Positions 50,288-58,890 of a stretch of DNA of 64,000 nt are shown here, piece after piece. Each line of letters begins with the position of its first letter. Position 1 is the first letter of the stretch. This stretch comes from Flavobacterium okayamense (lineage in GTDB: Bacteria > Bacteroidota > Bacteroidia > Flavobacteriales > Flavobacteriaceae). Under the pieces are notes generated by a model. It saw only the letters and a list, made by a program, of their open reading frames with translations. It was not told the DNA's origin and searched no databases. The stretch is taken from positions 682,001 to 746,000 of the forward strand of contig NZ_AP024749.1 in the NCBI RefSeq assembly GCF_019702945.1. The letters run 5' to 3'. Both the position numbers and the translations under genes were made by a program.

Positions 50288-51910
50288 ATGAGACTACTTA
50301 AAAAACATTATATCATTACAATTTTTTCAGTTGTATTTCTATTTATTGGAGCCAGCTTTCGAAATGACTTTTTCGAAATCGCTAAGCAAATAGAAATTTT
50401 TACAGAAACCTTTAAAACGGTAAACCAAAACTATGTAGATGAAACAAATCCTGGCGAGTTAATGGATGTGGCATTGAAAAGTATGCTTTCAGAATTAGAT
50501 CCGTATACTGTTTTTTTTAACGAACAAGATGTTTTGCGTTTTAAGATTAATAATACTGGAGAATATACAGGAATTGGCGCTTTAGTTCAACGTATTGATG
50601 GACATGTAATTTTAAAAGAAGTCTATAAAGGATTCTCTGCTGATAAAGCTGGACTTAAAGCTGGTGACGAAATTGTCCAAATTGATGACATCAATCTTAA
50701 AGAATACAAAGAAGACGCTTCTCAACTATTAAGAGGCTCTAAAAGTAGTAAAGTAAACATTCAATATTTACGTCTAGGAAAAAAACAAACAACTGAAATT
50801 ATCTTAAACGAAGTAGAAATAAAAGCAGTTCCCTTCTTCAAATTACTAGATGATAATGTTGGGTATATTGTTTTAACTAAATTTACAGAAACAGCTAGCA
50901 AAGAAGTGCGTTCTGCACTGATAGATTTAAAAGGTAAAGGAGCAACAAAAATCATTCTTGATTTAAGAGGAAATCCAGGTGGTTTACTTCATGAAGCAGT
51001 AAATATTTGCAATTTATTTGTTCCTAAAGGGGAAATAATTGTAACTACAAAATCAAAAAATGAAAAACATAACAATACCTATCGTACACAAAATCAGCCT
51101 TTAGATTTAGATATTCCTTTGGCCGTAATTGTAGATGGTAAAAGTGCTTCGGCTTCTGAGATTGTTTCAGGTGCTTTACAAGATTTAGACAGAGCTGTTG
51201 TTTTAGGTAGTCGTAGTTTCGGAAAAGGATTAGTTCAACGTCCTTTAAACTTATCTTACGGCACTCAAGTTAAAGTTACTATTTCACGTTACTATACGCC
51301 TTCAGGACGCTGTATTCAAGCATTAGATTATTCTAGAAAAGATGAAAACGGAAAAGCTATAAAGAAAACGCAAGAAGAATTTAATGCTTTTACTACCAAA
51401 AAAGGAAGAACTGTTTATGATGGCGGAGGAATTCAACCTGATATTGTTATTGCAGAAACTAAAACAAGTTCGATAACTGATGCGTTACTAAAAAACAACG
51501 CAATTTTTGATTTTGCTACGCAAATGTACTATCAAAAGCCAAATAACACTTCAGTTTCAGAAACAGATTTTAACGCTTTTAAAAATTTTGTAAAAAATGA
51601 CAAGTATAAATTAGACACGGAAACAGAACGTGCTTTAGAAGTCCTTTTAGAAAAAGCTAAAAAAGAAAAAATTGATGTGGTAATCGCTACTCAGTATGAA
51701 CAACTAGAACAAAAGATTAAACAAAGCGAAGAAGCAGAAATTGTAAAGTATAAAGCTGAGATTCTTAAACAAATTGAAGAAGAATTGATTATTAGAAATC
51801 ATTATAGAGAAGGGCTTTATTCTTCTTATACTGATAAAAATACTGAAATTAAAAAAGCTAAAGAAGTACTAAATAATTTAGCGCAATATAAATCTATTTT
51901 AAAACAATAA
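50288..51910 (+). CDS. S41 family C-terminal processing peptidase
   Basis: The 540-residue protein starts with a signal or anchor helix (about 5-22), a helical domain (QIEIFTETFKTVNQNYVDET), a PDZ domain (about 85-165, GIGALVQRIDGHVILKEV) and the S41 core. The catalytic Ser is in VDGKSASASEIVSGAL and Lys in GSRSFGKGLVQ. It cleaves C-termini of periplasmic proteins. The C-terminal 110 residues form a charged coiled coil. It is followed after 2 nt by the OmpA gene, so they are probably co-transcribed. Confidence 0.95.
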   Translation: MRLLKKHYIITIFSVVFLFIGASFRNDFFEIAKQIEIFTETFKTVNQNYVDETNPGELMDVALKSMLSELDPYTVFFNEQDVLRFKINNTGEYTGIGALVQRIDGHVILKEVYKGFSADKAGLKAGDEIVQIDDINLKEYKEDASQLLRGSKSSKVNIQYLRLGKKQTTEIILNEVEIKAVPFFKLLDDNVGYIVLTKFTETASKEVRSALIDLKGKGATKIILDLRGNPGGLLHEAVNICNLFVPKGEIIVTTKSKNEKHNNTYRTQNQPLDLDIPLAVIVDGKSASASEIVSGALQDLDRAVVLGSRSFGKGLVQRPLNLSYGTQVKVTISRYYTPSGRCIQALDYSRKDENGKAIKKTQEEFNAFTTKKGRTVYDGGGIQPDIVIAETKTSSITDALLKNNAIFDFATQMYYQKPNNTSVSETDFNAFKNFVKNDKYKLDTETERALEVLLEKAKKEKIDVVIATQYEQLEQKIKQSEEAEIVKYKAEILKQIEEELIIRNHYREGLYSSYTDKNTEIKKAKEVLNNLAQYKSILKQ

Positions 51911-51912
51911 TC

Positions 51913-52734
51913 ATGCGTAAAATTCTACTATTCTTTATTGTAATAATTCCTTTTTTAGGGTTTTCACAACAAGATGAAGAAGTACACTCTATATATTTTG
52001 AATTTGATAAATACAATTTAAAGCCTGAACAAGCTGATGGAGTTGTCAATTTCGTAAAAAAATTAGATACAACCAAAGTTGAATCTATTGAAATATTTGG
52101 ATATTGTGACGATAGAGGTAAAGATGCTTATAATTATAAATTATCGACAAATAGAGCTACTACAGTAAAAAACAAACTTGTTGAAAAAGGCATAAAAAAT
52201 AAAATTATAATTACAATAGAGGGAAAAGGGCGTATTTTAATTGACGAAGATGTATTAGATAATGTTCCTGAAGTCCGTTCAAAAAACCGTCGTGTAGATG
52301 TTGTTGTTAATTACAAGCCTGTAGTTGTGTCGCATTTAGGCATACCACATTTGTATGAACAACTCCCTAAAAATCCTGTTGTTGGTGATCGAATTTATTT
52401 AGACGATGTGTTATTTGAACGAGGTAGTAGTAATCTAACGTTTAAAGCAAAAAAACAATTAGATTTTATTGCAAGACAATTATATCGATTTCCTAAACTT
52501 GAATTTGAAATTCAAGGCCATGTTTGTTGTACACCTTATCATACAGAAGCCATTGATCGTGCTACAAAAAAGCGTGAGTTATCTATTAACAGAGCAGAAC
52601 GTGTTTTTAAATACTTTTCTTCAAAAAAAATTGCTAAATCAAGAATGAAAACTATTGGATTGGGGAACAGTCAACCTCTAGGCAAAGGTTCACAATTTGA
52701 TAGAAGAGTGGAATTAGTTATTACGAAGATTTAA
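51913..52734 (+). CDS. OmpA-family protein with two tandem OmpA-like domains
   Basis: After a signal peptide (ends LGFSQ) two OmpA-like domains follow: residues about 25-135 (IYFEFDKYNLKPEQ, FGYCDDRGKDAYNYKLSTNRA) and about 155-273 (DDVLFERGSSNLTFKAKKQL, then GHVCCTPYHTEAIDRATKK). The first has the peptidoglycan-binding aspartate and arginine in place; the second carries a Cys pair (VCC) where the usual D or G follows GH. No barrel is present. It would tether an outer-membrane or periplasmic partner to the cell wall. Confidence 0.9.
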   Translation: MRKILLFFIVIIPFLGFSQQDEEVHSIYFEFDKYNLKPEQADGVVNFVKKLDTTKVESIEIFGYCDDRGKDAYNYKLSTNRATTVKNKLVEKGIKNKIIITIEGKGRILIDEDVLDNVPEVRSKNRRVDVVVNYKPVVVSHLGIPHLYEQLPKNPVVGDRIYLDDVLFERGSSNLTFKAKKQLDFIARQLYRFPKLEFEIQGHVCCTPYHTEAIDRATKKRELSINRAERVFKYFSSKKIAKSRMKTIGLGNSQPLGKGSQFDRRVELVITKI

Positions 52735-52739
52735 TATAA

Positions 52740-52770
52740 AAAAAGGCTGAAAATATAATCAGCCTTTTTT
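52740..52770. terminator. Bidirectional terminator
   Basis: AAAAAGGCTGA pairs with TCAGCCTTTTT over an 8-nt loop. The stop codon of the convergent GNAT gene (52759-52761) is inside the hairpin. Confidence 0.9.
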
Positions 52771-53205
52771 CATTCTTATATGCGGAATATCGTCTTCTAA
52801 GTACATTTCGCTGATTTTTACAAATCCGTGAGACTCATAAAATTTTTGCAAATATTCTTGAGCTGAAATTTCAATAGTTGTTTCGTTGAAATTTTCTTTT
52901 ATCGCTTCAATAGAAACTCGCATTAAATCGTGTCCGAATTTTTTATCGCGACATTTCTGTTTTACTACCACTCTTCCTATTGAGGTTTCCTCAAAATAAT
53001 ATCCTTTATCAAATAAACGCGAATAAGCCACCAATTCTTCGTTATAATATCCTAAAACGTGAATTGCCTTTGCGTCTTTGCCATCTACATCTTGATAAAC
53101 GCAATTTTGCTCCACCACAAACACTTCTGAACGCAATTGGAGTAAATTATATAGTTCGCTTATAGAAAGCTCGTTAAATCGCTTTATTTTGAATTTAATT
53201 TCCAT
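52759..53205 (-). CDS. GNAT family N-acetyltransferase (ElaA-like)
   Basis: The 148-residue acetyl-CoA-dependent enzyme has the ElaA-type opening (LYNLLQLRSEVFVVEQNCVY) and the acetyl-CoA-binding block IGRVVVKQKCRDKKFGHDLM. Substrate unknown. The 122-nt gap upstream contains a dispersed repeat. Confidence 0.9.
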   Translation of the reverse strand: MEIKFKIKRFNELSISELYNLLQLRSEVFVVEQNCVYQDVDGKDAKAIHVLGYYNEELVAYSRLFDKGYYFEETSIGRVVVKQKCRDKKFGHDLMRVSIEAIKENFNETTIEISAQEYLQKFYESHGFVKISEMYLEDDIPHIRMKKG

Positions 53206-53217
53206 TGTAATAAAATT

Positions 53218-53308
53218 GTCATTCCGATGTTAGGAGGAAACTCATAATACATAGATTTTTCGCTTTGTTCAGACTCGAGGCGTTGCCGAACAGAGCGAAG
53301 CTGATAAC
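53218..53308. repeat. Dispersed intergenic repeat, TGTCATTCCGA type, copy 4
   Basis: GTCATTCCGATGTTAGGAGG and AACTCA form one half, followed by a GC-richer stretch with GTTCAGACTCGAGGCG and GAACAGAGCGAAGCTG. Local base composition is clearly higher in GC than the neighbourhood. It matches the family seen at 1234, 8541 and 13049 and occupies the gap between the GNAT and DUF4837 genes. Confidence 0.6.
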
Positions 53309-53327
53309 AAAAAATATGAAGTTAATA

Positions 53328-54308
53328 TTACTTCAAAAACTTAACCGACTGTATAATCGCTTCGAGTTCGAAAACTAAATCGCGTTTTGCTTTCGACGGA
53401 TTGTAAGTAAATCCTTCAAGAATTAAGTAGCGATTATTTCTAGTATCTTTTATAGCGTAATTTACAAAAGGTCCAGCCATGAAATCGTTCTTCAATTCCC
53501 AGGTTCCTTTTGTTAAGAAAGTTTTTCTACCTTGAATTTTAGTATCAAACAAATACGGCGCATAAGCTTCCTCAGTAATCATCCAAGTATTTGGTAAAAC
53601 TCCATGAATATTTTGTTTACCAATTGAATCACGCATTTTAATGATGTTTCCAATTACTGCACTATCATTTTCAATTTTGTTAATGGGAACCTGATAAACT
53701 AAAATACTGTTATAACCAGATGAAAATTCTTTTCTTATCCATAGAAAATCATCCTTTAACATGTCGTATTTATATCCATATCCAATTTCTAAACTAACAC
53801 CAAAACGATCCTTTATGTTTTTGTCGCTTATTAGTGATTTTCTAATTCTTTTTTGGTTTTCTGTAATTTCAGAAGCTTTTAGAGATTGAATAATTTCAGG
53901 TGTTTTTTCTTCAAGAAGTTTTAAGATTTCTTCATTGTTTTTACCCGAAATAAAAAAAACTTTTTGAGGTTTTGCGTACTGATTGTCTTTTGCAACATAC
54001 GAATTTTGTCCACCTTTTGAGATGTAAACAATGTTTCGACTTTTACGTGCAAAACCTTCAAAAATTTTAGTTGGATACTGATTTAGGTTGAACAATGGCT
54101 CTTCTTGAGGTAATCCATCAACTGGAGCAGCAAATTTCTTACGTATTGAATCGCCAATTTCTCCATTCCATAAATTTTCATCTATAAAAAATGAGACATT
54201 ATTAATTTTCCCGTTCGAGTCAGACAAAACCGCTTTTTTATCGGCTTCGGTTTCTTGGCATGCAATTAAAATTAGGGCACAAACAAAAACTAAAAGAAAT
54301 TTTTTCAT
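53328..54308 (-). CDS. DUF4837 family lipoprotein
   Basis: A lipobox (ALILIAC, C17) leads into a 310-residue protein with conserved stretches FFIDENLWNGEIGDSIRKKF, PVDGLPQEEPLFNLNQYP and TKGTWELKNDFMAGPFVNYA. This is DUF4837, known only in Bacteroidota and of unknown function. It lies 39 nt after the lytic transglycosylase gene on the same strand and is regularly found beside it, so a role in envelope maintenance is likely. Confidence 0.9.
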   Translation of the reverse strand: MKKFLLVFVCALILIACQETEADKKAVLSDSNGKINNVSFFIDENLWNGEIGDSIRKKFAAPVDGLPQEEPLFNLNQYPTKIFEGFARKSRNIVYISKGGQNSYVAKDNQYAKPQKVFFISGKNNEEILKLLEEKTPEIIQSLKASEITENQKRIRKSLISDKNIKDRFGVSLEIGYGYKYDMLKDDFLWIRKEFSSGYNSILVYQVPINKIENDSAVIGNIIKMRDSIGKQNIHGVLPNTWMITEEAYAPYLFDTKIQGRKTFLTKGTWELKNDFMAGPFVNYAIKDTRNNRYLILEGFTYNPSKAKRDLVFELEAIIQSVKFLK

Positions 54309-54347
54309 CAGTAAATTGGTTTTTAAAATTCAAATTTGGGTGTGAAA

Positions 54348-55847
54348 TTAACCATTTGTTTTTAATTTCATTCCCGGTTGAATATTATCACCACTAATAT
54401 CGTTCCATTTTTTTAAATCTTCTGCAGAAATTCCTGGAAATTTTCTAGCAATTGAATATAACGAGTCCCCAGATTGAACAGTATAAGTTCCATTATTACT
54501 AGTATTTTTAGAATTTGAGACTGCCACAGGTTTACTTGAATAAATTTTTAAAGATTTACCTGCGTGTATTGTATTTCCTCTTAGATTATTCCATCTTCTC
54601 AAGTTTGCTATTGAAACATTATACTTATCTGCAATTAACCCAATACTTTCTCCTCTTCTAATTTTATGATAAATCACATTTGAAGATGATGAAGAATTAC
54701 TTACAATAGCTTCTGTTTGAATACCTTCTTTTTTAGTTGCCAAATAATCTACATAAGCATAAACTTTATCTTCATTTGACACAAACAGGCCTAATTTATT
54801 TTTAGGCAAACGTAAATAATGTTGTTTCCCCTCTACAAACGGAATAATATTTAATTTGTAAATAGGATTTAAAAATTCGATTTGCTCAACGGGAATATCT
54901 AATAAATCGGAAACTTGTTGGAACGAGATTTCTCTTTTTACAGCAATTGTATCCGTTTCAAAATAAGAAGCAGTTGCTTTTTGAGGTTGTAAACCATGTT
55001 CTTTTTTGTATTCGAAAATATACATAGTTGCTAAAAATGCTGGAACGTAATTTGCTGTTTCACGTGGAAGGTTTCTGCGAATATTCCAGTAATTTTGACT
55101 TCCACCCGAACGACGGATTGCTTTTGATACATTTCCTGGTCCGGCATTATAAGAAGCTAAAACCAAACTCCAATCACCAAAAATTCCGTATAAATTTGAT
55201 AAATATTGACAAGCAGCTTCTGTTGCTTTTAACGGATCGTAACGTTCGTCTACATAAGAATTTACTTCAAGATTGTATTGTTTCCCTGTTGGATACATAA
55301 ATTGCCATAAACCTGTTGCGCCAACTCTTGAACGTGCTTTAGGATTTAATGCTGATTCTACAATTGCCAAATATTTAATCTCTAACGGAACATCGTATTT
55401 TGCTAAATGTTCTTCAAACATTGGAAAATAATATTCAGAAATTGCCATCAAACGCTCCATTGAACTTTTTCTGTTTTTTAAAAATGCTTTAATCACATTT
55501 TCTAAAGCCGGTGTATGTTCAATATTAAATGGAGACTGTGCGTCTAATTTTGCTAAACGTTTCTTTAGAACTTCAGTAGACAAATCATAATTAACGTTTC
55601 CTAACGAATCGATATCTATTTCGGTAACGTCGTTTTGCATTTCTTCAAAAATTTCTTCATTAGAAAGTTCTGCCATCCATCGTTCATCAATACAATTGCT
55701 TGTATTGTGATTTACAAATGTAGCTTTTAACGAATCGATATATGAAACTTTTGGAAGTTCTAAATTTGGTTCTACTTGTGCTTCTTCTTGAGCAAAGCTT
55801 GCAAAAGAATAGCTTAGTAAAATGGAAGTAATTATATGTTTTTTCAT
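54348..55847 (-). CDS. Lytic transglycosylase with two LysM domains (MltD-like)
   Basis: After a signal peptide (ends ASFAQ) comes an SLT domain (about 140-290) with catalytic Glu in AIVESALNPKARS, then GLWQFMYPTGKQY, YNAGPGNVSKAI and ANYVPAFLATMYI. Two LysM repeats follow at about 392-437 (IRRGESIGLIADKYNVSI) and 454-498 (VQSGDSLYSIARKFPGIS). It cleaves peptidoglycan at MurNAc-GlcNAc bonds with anhydro-product formation. This is the MltD-type architecture. Confidence 0.95.
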   Translation of the reverse strand: MKKHIITSILLSYSFASFAQEEAQVEPNLELPKVSYIDSLKATFVNHNTSNCIDERWMAELSNEEIFEEMQNDVTEIDIDSLGNVNYDLSTEVLKKRLAKLDAQSPFNIEHTPALENVIKAFLKNRKSSMERLMAISEYYFPMFEEHLAKYDVPLEIKYLAIVESALNPKARSRVGATGLWQFMYPTGKQYNLEVNSYVDERYDPLKATEAACQYLSNLYGIFGDWSLVLASYNAGPGNVSKAIRRSGGSQNYWNIRRNLPRETANYVPAFLATMYIFEYKKEHGLQPQKATASYFETDTIAVKREISFQQVSDLLDIPVEQIEFLNPIYKLNIIPFVEGKQHYLRLPKNKLGLFVSNEDKVYAYVDYLATKKEGIQTEAIVSNSSSSSNVIYHKIRRGESIGLIADKYNVSIANLRRWNNLRGNTIHAGKSLKIYSSKPVAVSNSKNTSNNGTYTVQSGDSLYSIARKFPGISAEDLKKWNDISGDNIQPGMKLKTNG

Positions 55848-55947
55848 TAGTATAAAATTTAAATTTGGGGAAATTAAATTATACTATAACTTGTTTATTT
55901 TCAAATTATTGTGCTAATAGTAGCAAATATAACTTTTTATTTTTAAA

Positions 55948-57135
55948 TTAATCTAAAATTGCAGCAATTCCAGGAAGTACTCGTCCTTCTAACATTTCTA
56001 ACATTGCACCACCTCCAGTTGAAACATAACTCATTTTATCTTCAAATCCGAATTGTTTTACTGCAGCAACACTATCGCCACCACCTACAAGTGAAAAAGC
56101 ACCATTTGCAGTTGATTCGGCTATGAAATCACCTAGTTTTATAGTTCCGTTTGCGAAACTTTCCATTTCAAAAACTCCTAAAGGTCCGTTCCAAAGTATC
56201 GTTTTCGAATCTAAAATTAATCTTCTGAAAATTTCTAATGATTTCGGACCTGCGTCTAAACCTTGCCATCCATCAGGAATTTGATTCACATCAATAACTT
56301 GTGTATTGGCATCGTTTGTAAAAGCATCTGCTGCGATAACATCAACAGGTAAGTGAATTTGAACTCCTTTTTCTTTGGCTTTTTTCAAGATTTCAATCGC
56401 TAAATCTAATTTATCATCTTCACAAATCGAATTTCCGATTTTTCCACCTAGCGCTTTGATAAAAGTAAAAGTCATTCCACCACCAATAATCATATGATTA
56501 ACTTTATCTAAGATATTCTCGATAATAGTAATTTTTGAAGACACTTTACTTCCGCCTAAAATAGCCGTTACTGGTTTTTCAGAATCGCTCAATACTTTAT
56601 TAATACTTTCAATTTCTTTGGCTAACAAATAACCAAAACACTTATCTTTTGGATAAAATTGAGCAATAATTGCAGTTGAAGCATGCGCTCTGTGTGCCGT
56701 TCCAAAAGCATCGTTAACATAAATATCACCCAATTTTGCTAATTTTTCAGCAAATGCAACATCCCCTTTTTCTTCTTCGGCATGAAAGCGAAGATTTTCT
56801 AATAATAAAATTTCACCTGCATTTAGACTAGCCGCTGCATTTTCAACTTCTGATCCAATACAATCGTTCACAAATTTTACTTTTTTACCTAAAACTTCTT
56901 CAATTTTATATACGATATGACTTAATGAATATTTTGCTTCAACACCTTTTGGTCTTCCTAAATGACTCATTAAAATAACACTTCCTCCATCATTAAGAAT
57001 TTTATCTATTGTTGGTTTCGCAGCTTCAATTCTTGTAGCGTCAGTTACTTTAAAATTATCATCTAATGGTACATTAAAATCTACACGAATAATAGCTCTT
57101 TTGTTTGAAAAGTTAAAATCATTAAGGGTTTTCAT
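55948..57135 (-). CDS. pgk: Phosphoglycerate kinase
   Basis: The 395-residue glycolytic enzyme transfers phosphate from 1,3-bisphosphoglycerate to ADP. It has the N-terminal [26 protein letters not shown] and the C-terminal nucleotide loop [11 protein letters not shown]. Length is typical. A TATATTTG -7 box lies on the minus strand at 57166-57159, about 25 nt upstream of the ATG. The gene is monocistronic. Confidence 0.97.
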   Translation of the reverse strand: MKTLNDFNFSNKRAIIRVDFNVPLDDNFKVTDATRIEAAKPTIDKILNDGGSVILMSHLGRPKGVEAKYSLSHIVYKIEEVLGKKVKFVNDCIGSEVENAAASLNAGEILLLENLRFHAEEEKGDVAFAEKLAKLGDIYVNDAFGTAHRAHASTAIIAQFYPKDKCFGYLLAKEIESINKVLSDSEKPVTAILGGSKVSSKITIIENILDKVNHMIIGGGMTFTFIKALGGKIGNSICEDDKLDLAIEILKKAKEKGVQIHLPVDVIAADAFTNDANTQVIDVNQIPDGWQGLDAGPKSLEIFRRLILDSKTILWNGPLGVFEMESFANGTIKLGDFIAESTANGAFSLVGGGDSVAAVKQFGFEDKMSYVSTGGGAMLEMLEGRVLPGIAAILD

Positions 57136-57310
57136 GAATTCTATTTTAGGTTATATTGCAAATATAAAATATTGATGCTAATAAAATTATAACATCCCTC
57201 ATATTTGCTAAAAAATTAACCGTTAACGTTTTCGTAATTGAAATTAAGCACTGATTTGTTCTCTTTACGTATATTTACAGCTCTTTTTACACATTTTTAT
57301 GTATTAGCTT

Positions 57311-58456
57311 ATGCTTTTTTCTGAGATTTTAGGACAAGAACATATTAAAAACCATTTAATTAAAAGTGCCAATGCTGGAAGAATTCCGCATGCACAATTA
57401 TTTGTTGGTCCTGAAGGAAGCGGAACTTTACCTATGGCAATTGCTTATGCACAATATATTTTGTGTCAAAATTCAGCAGAAAATAATACAGGTAACGAAG
57501 CTTGTAATTTAAAATTCAATCATTTATCGCACCCTGATTTACATTTTGCTTTTCCCGTTGCTACTAATGATGAGGTTAAGAACAAACCAGTTAGTGCCAA
57601 CTTTTTAACATCGTGGCGAGAATTTGTTTTGGAAAATCCGTATGCGGGATTGTTTGATTGGTACAAAAAAATAGGAGTAGAGAAGAAGCAAGGCCAAATA
57701 GGTGTTGATGAAGCCTCTGAAATAAACAAATCACTTGCCTTAAAAGCTTATGAAGGTGGTTATAAAGTTATGATTATTTGGATGGCTGATAAAATGAATA
57801 CTTCAGCTTCCAATAAATTACTTAAACTAATTGAAGAACCACCTGCAAAGACAATTTTCATTCTTATTACGGAACATTTAGAAGATATTTTACAAACTAT
57901 TTATTCGCGTTGTCAAGTTTTAGATTTTATTGGTTTACCTGAAAGTGAAATAGTAAAAGGATTAGTTTCACGTGAAAATTGTGAAGAAAAAATAGCGCAA
58001 AAAATAGCGCATCAAAGTGAAGGAAACTACAATAAAGCATTACACATTTTAAGAAATGATGCTACTGAATATCCTTTTGAAGAATGGTTTATTCAATGGG
58101 TGAGGAGTGCATTTAGAGCAAAAGGAAATGCAGCTGCAATTCAAGATCTTATCATATGGAGCGAAACTATTGCAGGACTGGGTAGAGAAGTGCAAAAGCA
58201 ATTTTTAAACTATTGTATTTTCTTTTTTAGACAAGCGTTATTACACAATTATCAAACAAAAGAATTGGTCTATTATGAATCAAATGTTTCAAAATTTGAG
58301 CTTGAAAAATTTGCGCCATTTGTAGATGGAAATAATATTTTACCTATATTTAAGGAGCTAGAAGATGCTATTTATCACATCGAAAGAAACGGAAATAGTA
58401 AAATAGTTCTTACCGATTTATCTATTAAATTAACACGACTTATTCATAAAAAATAA
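57311..58456 (+). CDS. holB: DNA polymerase III subunit delta'
   Basis: The 381-residue clamp-loader subunit opens EILGQEHIKNHLIKSANAGR and IPHAQLFVGPEGSGT, where the Walker A loop is degenerate as usual for delta'. It continues with VMIIWMADKMNTSASNKLLK and LIEEPPAKTIFILIT, then SRCQVLDF (sensor 1). The arrangement identifies delta' rather than the tau subunit. It is divergent from pgk and followed after 5 nt by a DoxX gene. Confidence 0.94.
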   Translation: MLFSEILGQEHIKNHLIKSANAGRIPHAQLFVGPEGSGTLPMAIAYAQYILCQNSAENNTGNEACNLKFNHLSHPDLHFAFPVATNDEVKNKPVSANFLTSWREFVLENPYAGLFDWYKKIGVEKKQGQIGVDEASEINKSLALKAYEGGYKVMIIWMADKMNTSASNKLLKLIEEPPAKTIFILITEHLEDILQTIYSRCQVLDFIGLPESEIVKGLVSRENCEEKIAQKIAHQSEGNYNKALHILRNDATEYPFEEWFIQWVRSAFRAKGNAAAIQDLIIWSETIAGLGREVQKQFLNYCIFFFRQALLHNYQTKELVYYESNVSKFELEKFAPFVDGNNILPIFKELEDAIYHIERNGNSKIVLTDLSIKLTRLIHKK

Positions 58457-58461
58457 CTACT

Positions 58462-58848
58462 ATGATTACACAAACGACTCCAATTTTACTTTTAGCTTTA
58501 TTAGCGGTTACTTTTTTACAATCTGGTTATGATAAAATAAAAGATTGGAAAGGAAATGTAGAGTGGCTAAAAGGTCATTTTGCTGAAACTATTTTAGGAA
58601 AACAAGTGCCTATTGCACTTTTTATTATCCTAATTCTTGAGATTTTCTCTGGTGTTTTTTGCGTTGCGGGTATTATCGAATTATTCACGACTAGTGACAC
58701 TATGGTAGGTTACTATGGTGCTGTTTTGTCTTGTATTACACTTATTTTCTTATTATTTGGACAACGAATTGCGAAAGATTATGATGGTGCTCGAACTATT
58801 GTTATTTACTTTGTTCCAGCAATTTTTGCGGTGTTCCTTTTAAGTTAA
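58462..58848 (+). CDS. DoxX family membrane protein
   Basis: The 128-residue protein has four membrane helices (about 6-24, 48-70, 80-100, 108-127). TFLQSGYDKIKDWKGNVEWL is the conserved first-loop motif of DoxX-like proteins. Members of the family have been linked to thiol and redox stress or quinol oxidation, but the role of this one is not known. It is probably co-transcribed with holB. Confidence 0.87.
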   Translation: MITQTTPILLLALLAVTFLQSGYDKIKDWKGNVEWLKGHFAETILGKQVPIALFIILILEIFSGVFCVAGIIELFTTSDTMVGYYGAVLSCITLIFLLFGQRIAKDYDGARTIVIYFVPAIFAVFLLS

Positions 58849-58866
58849 ATATCAATTTTTAAATAG

Positions 58867-58890
58867 AAAGCCTCGCAAATGCGAGGCTTT
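58867..58890. terminator. Bidirectional terminator
   Basis: AAAGCCTCGC pairs with GCGAGGCTTT over a 4-nt loop between the convergent DoxX and outer-membrane receptor genes. Confidence 0.92.
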
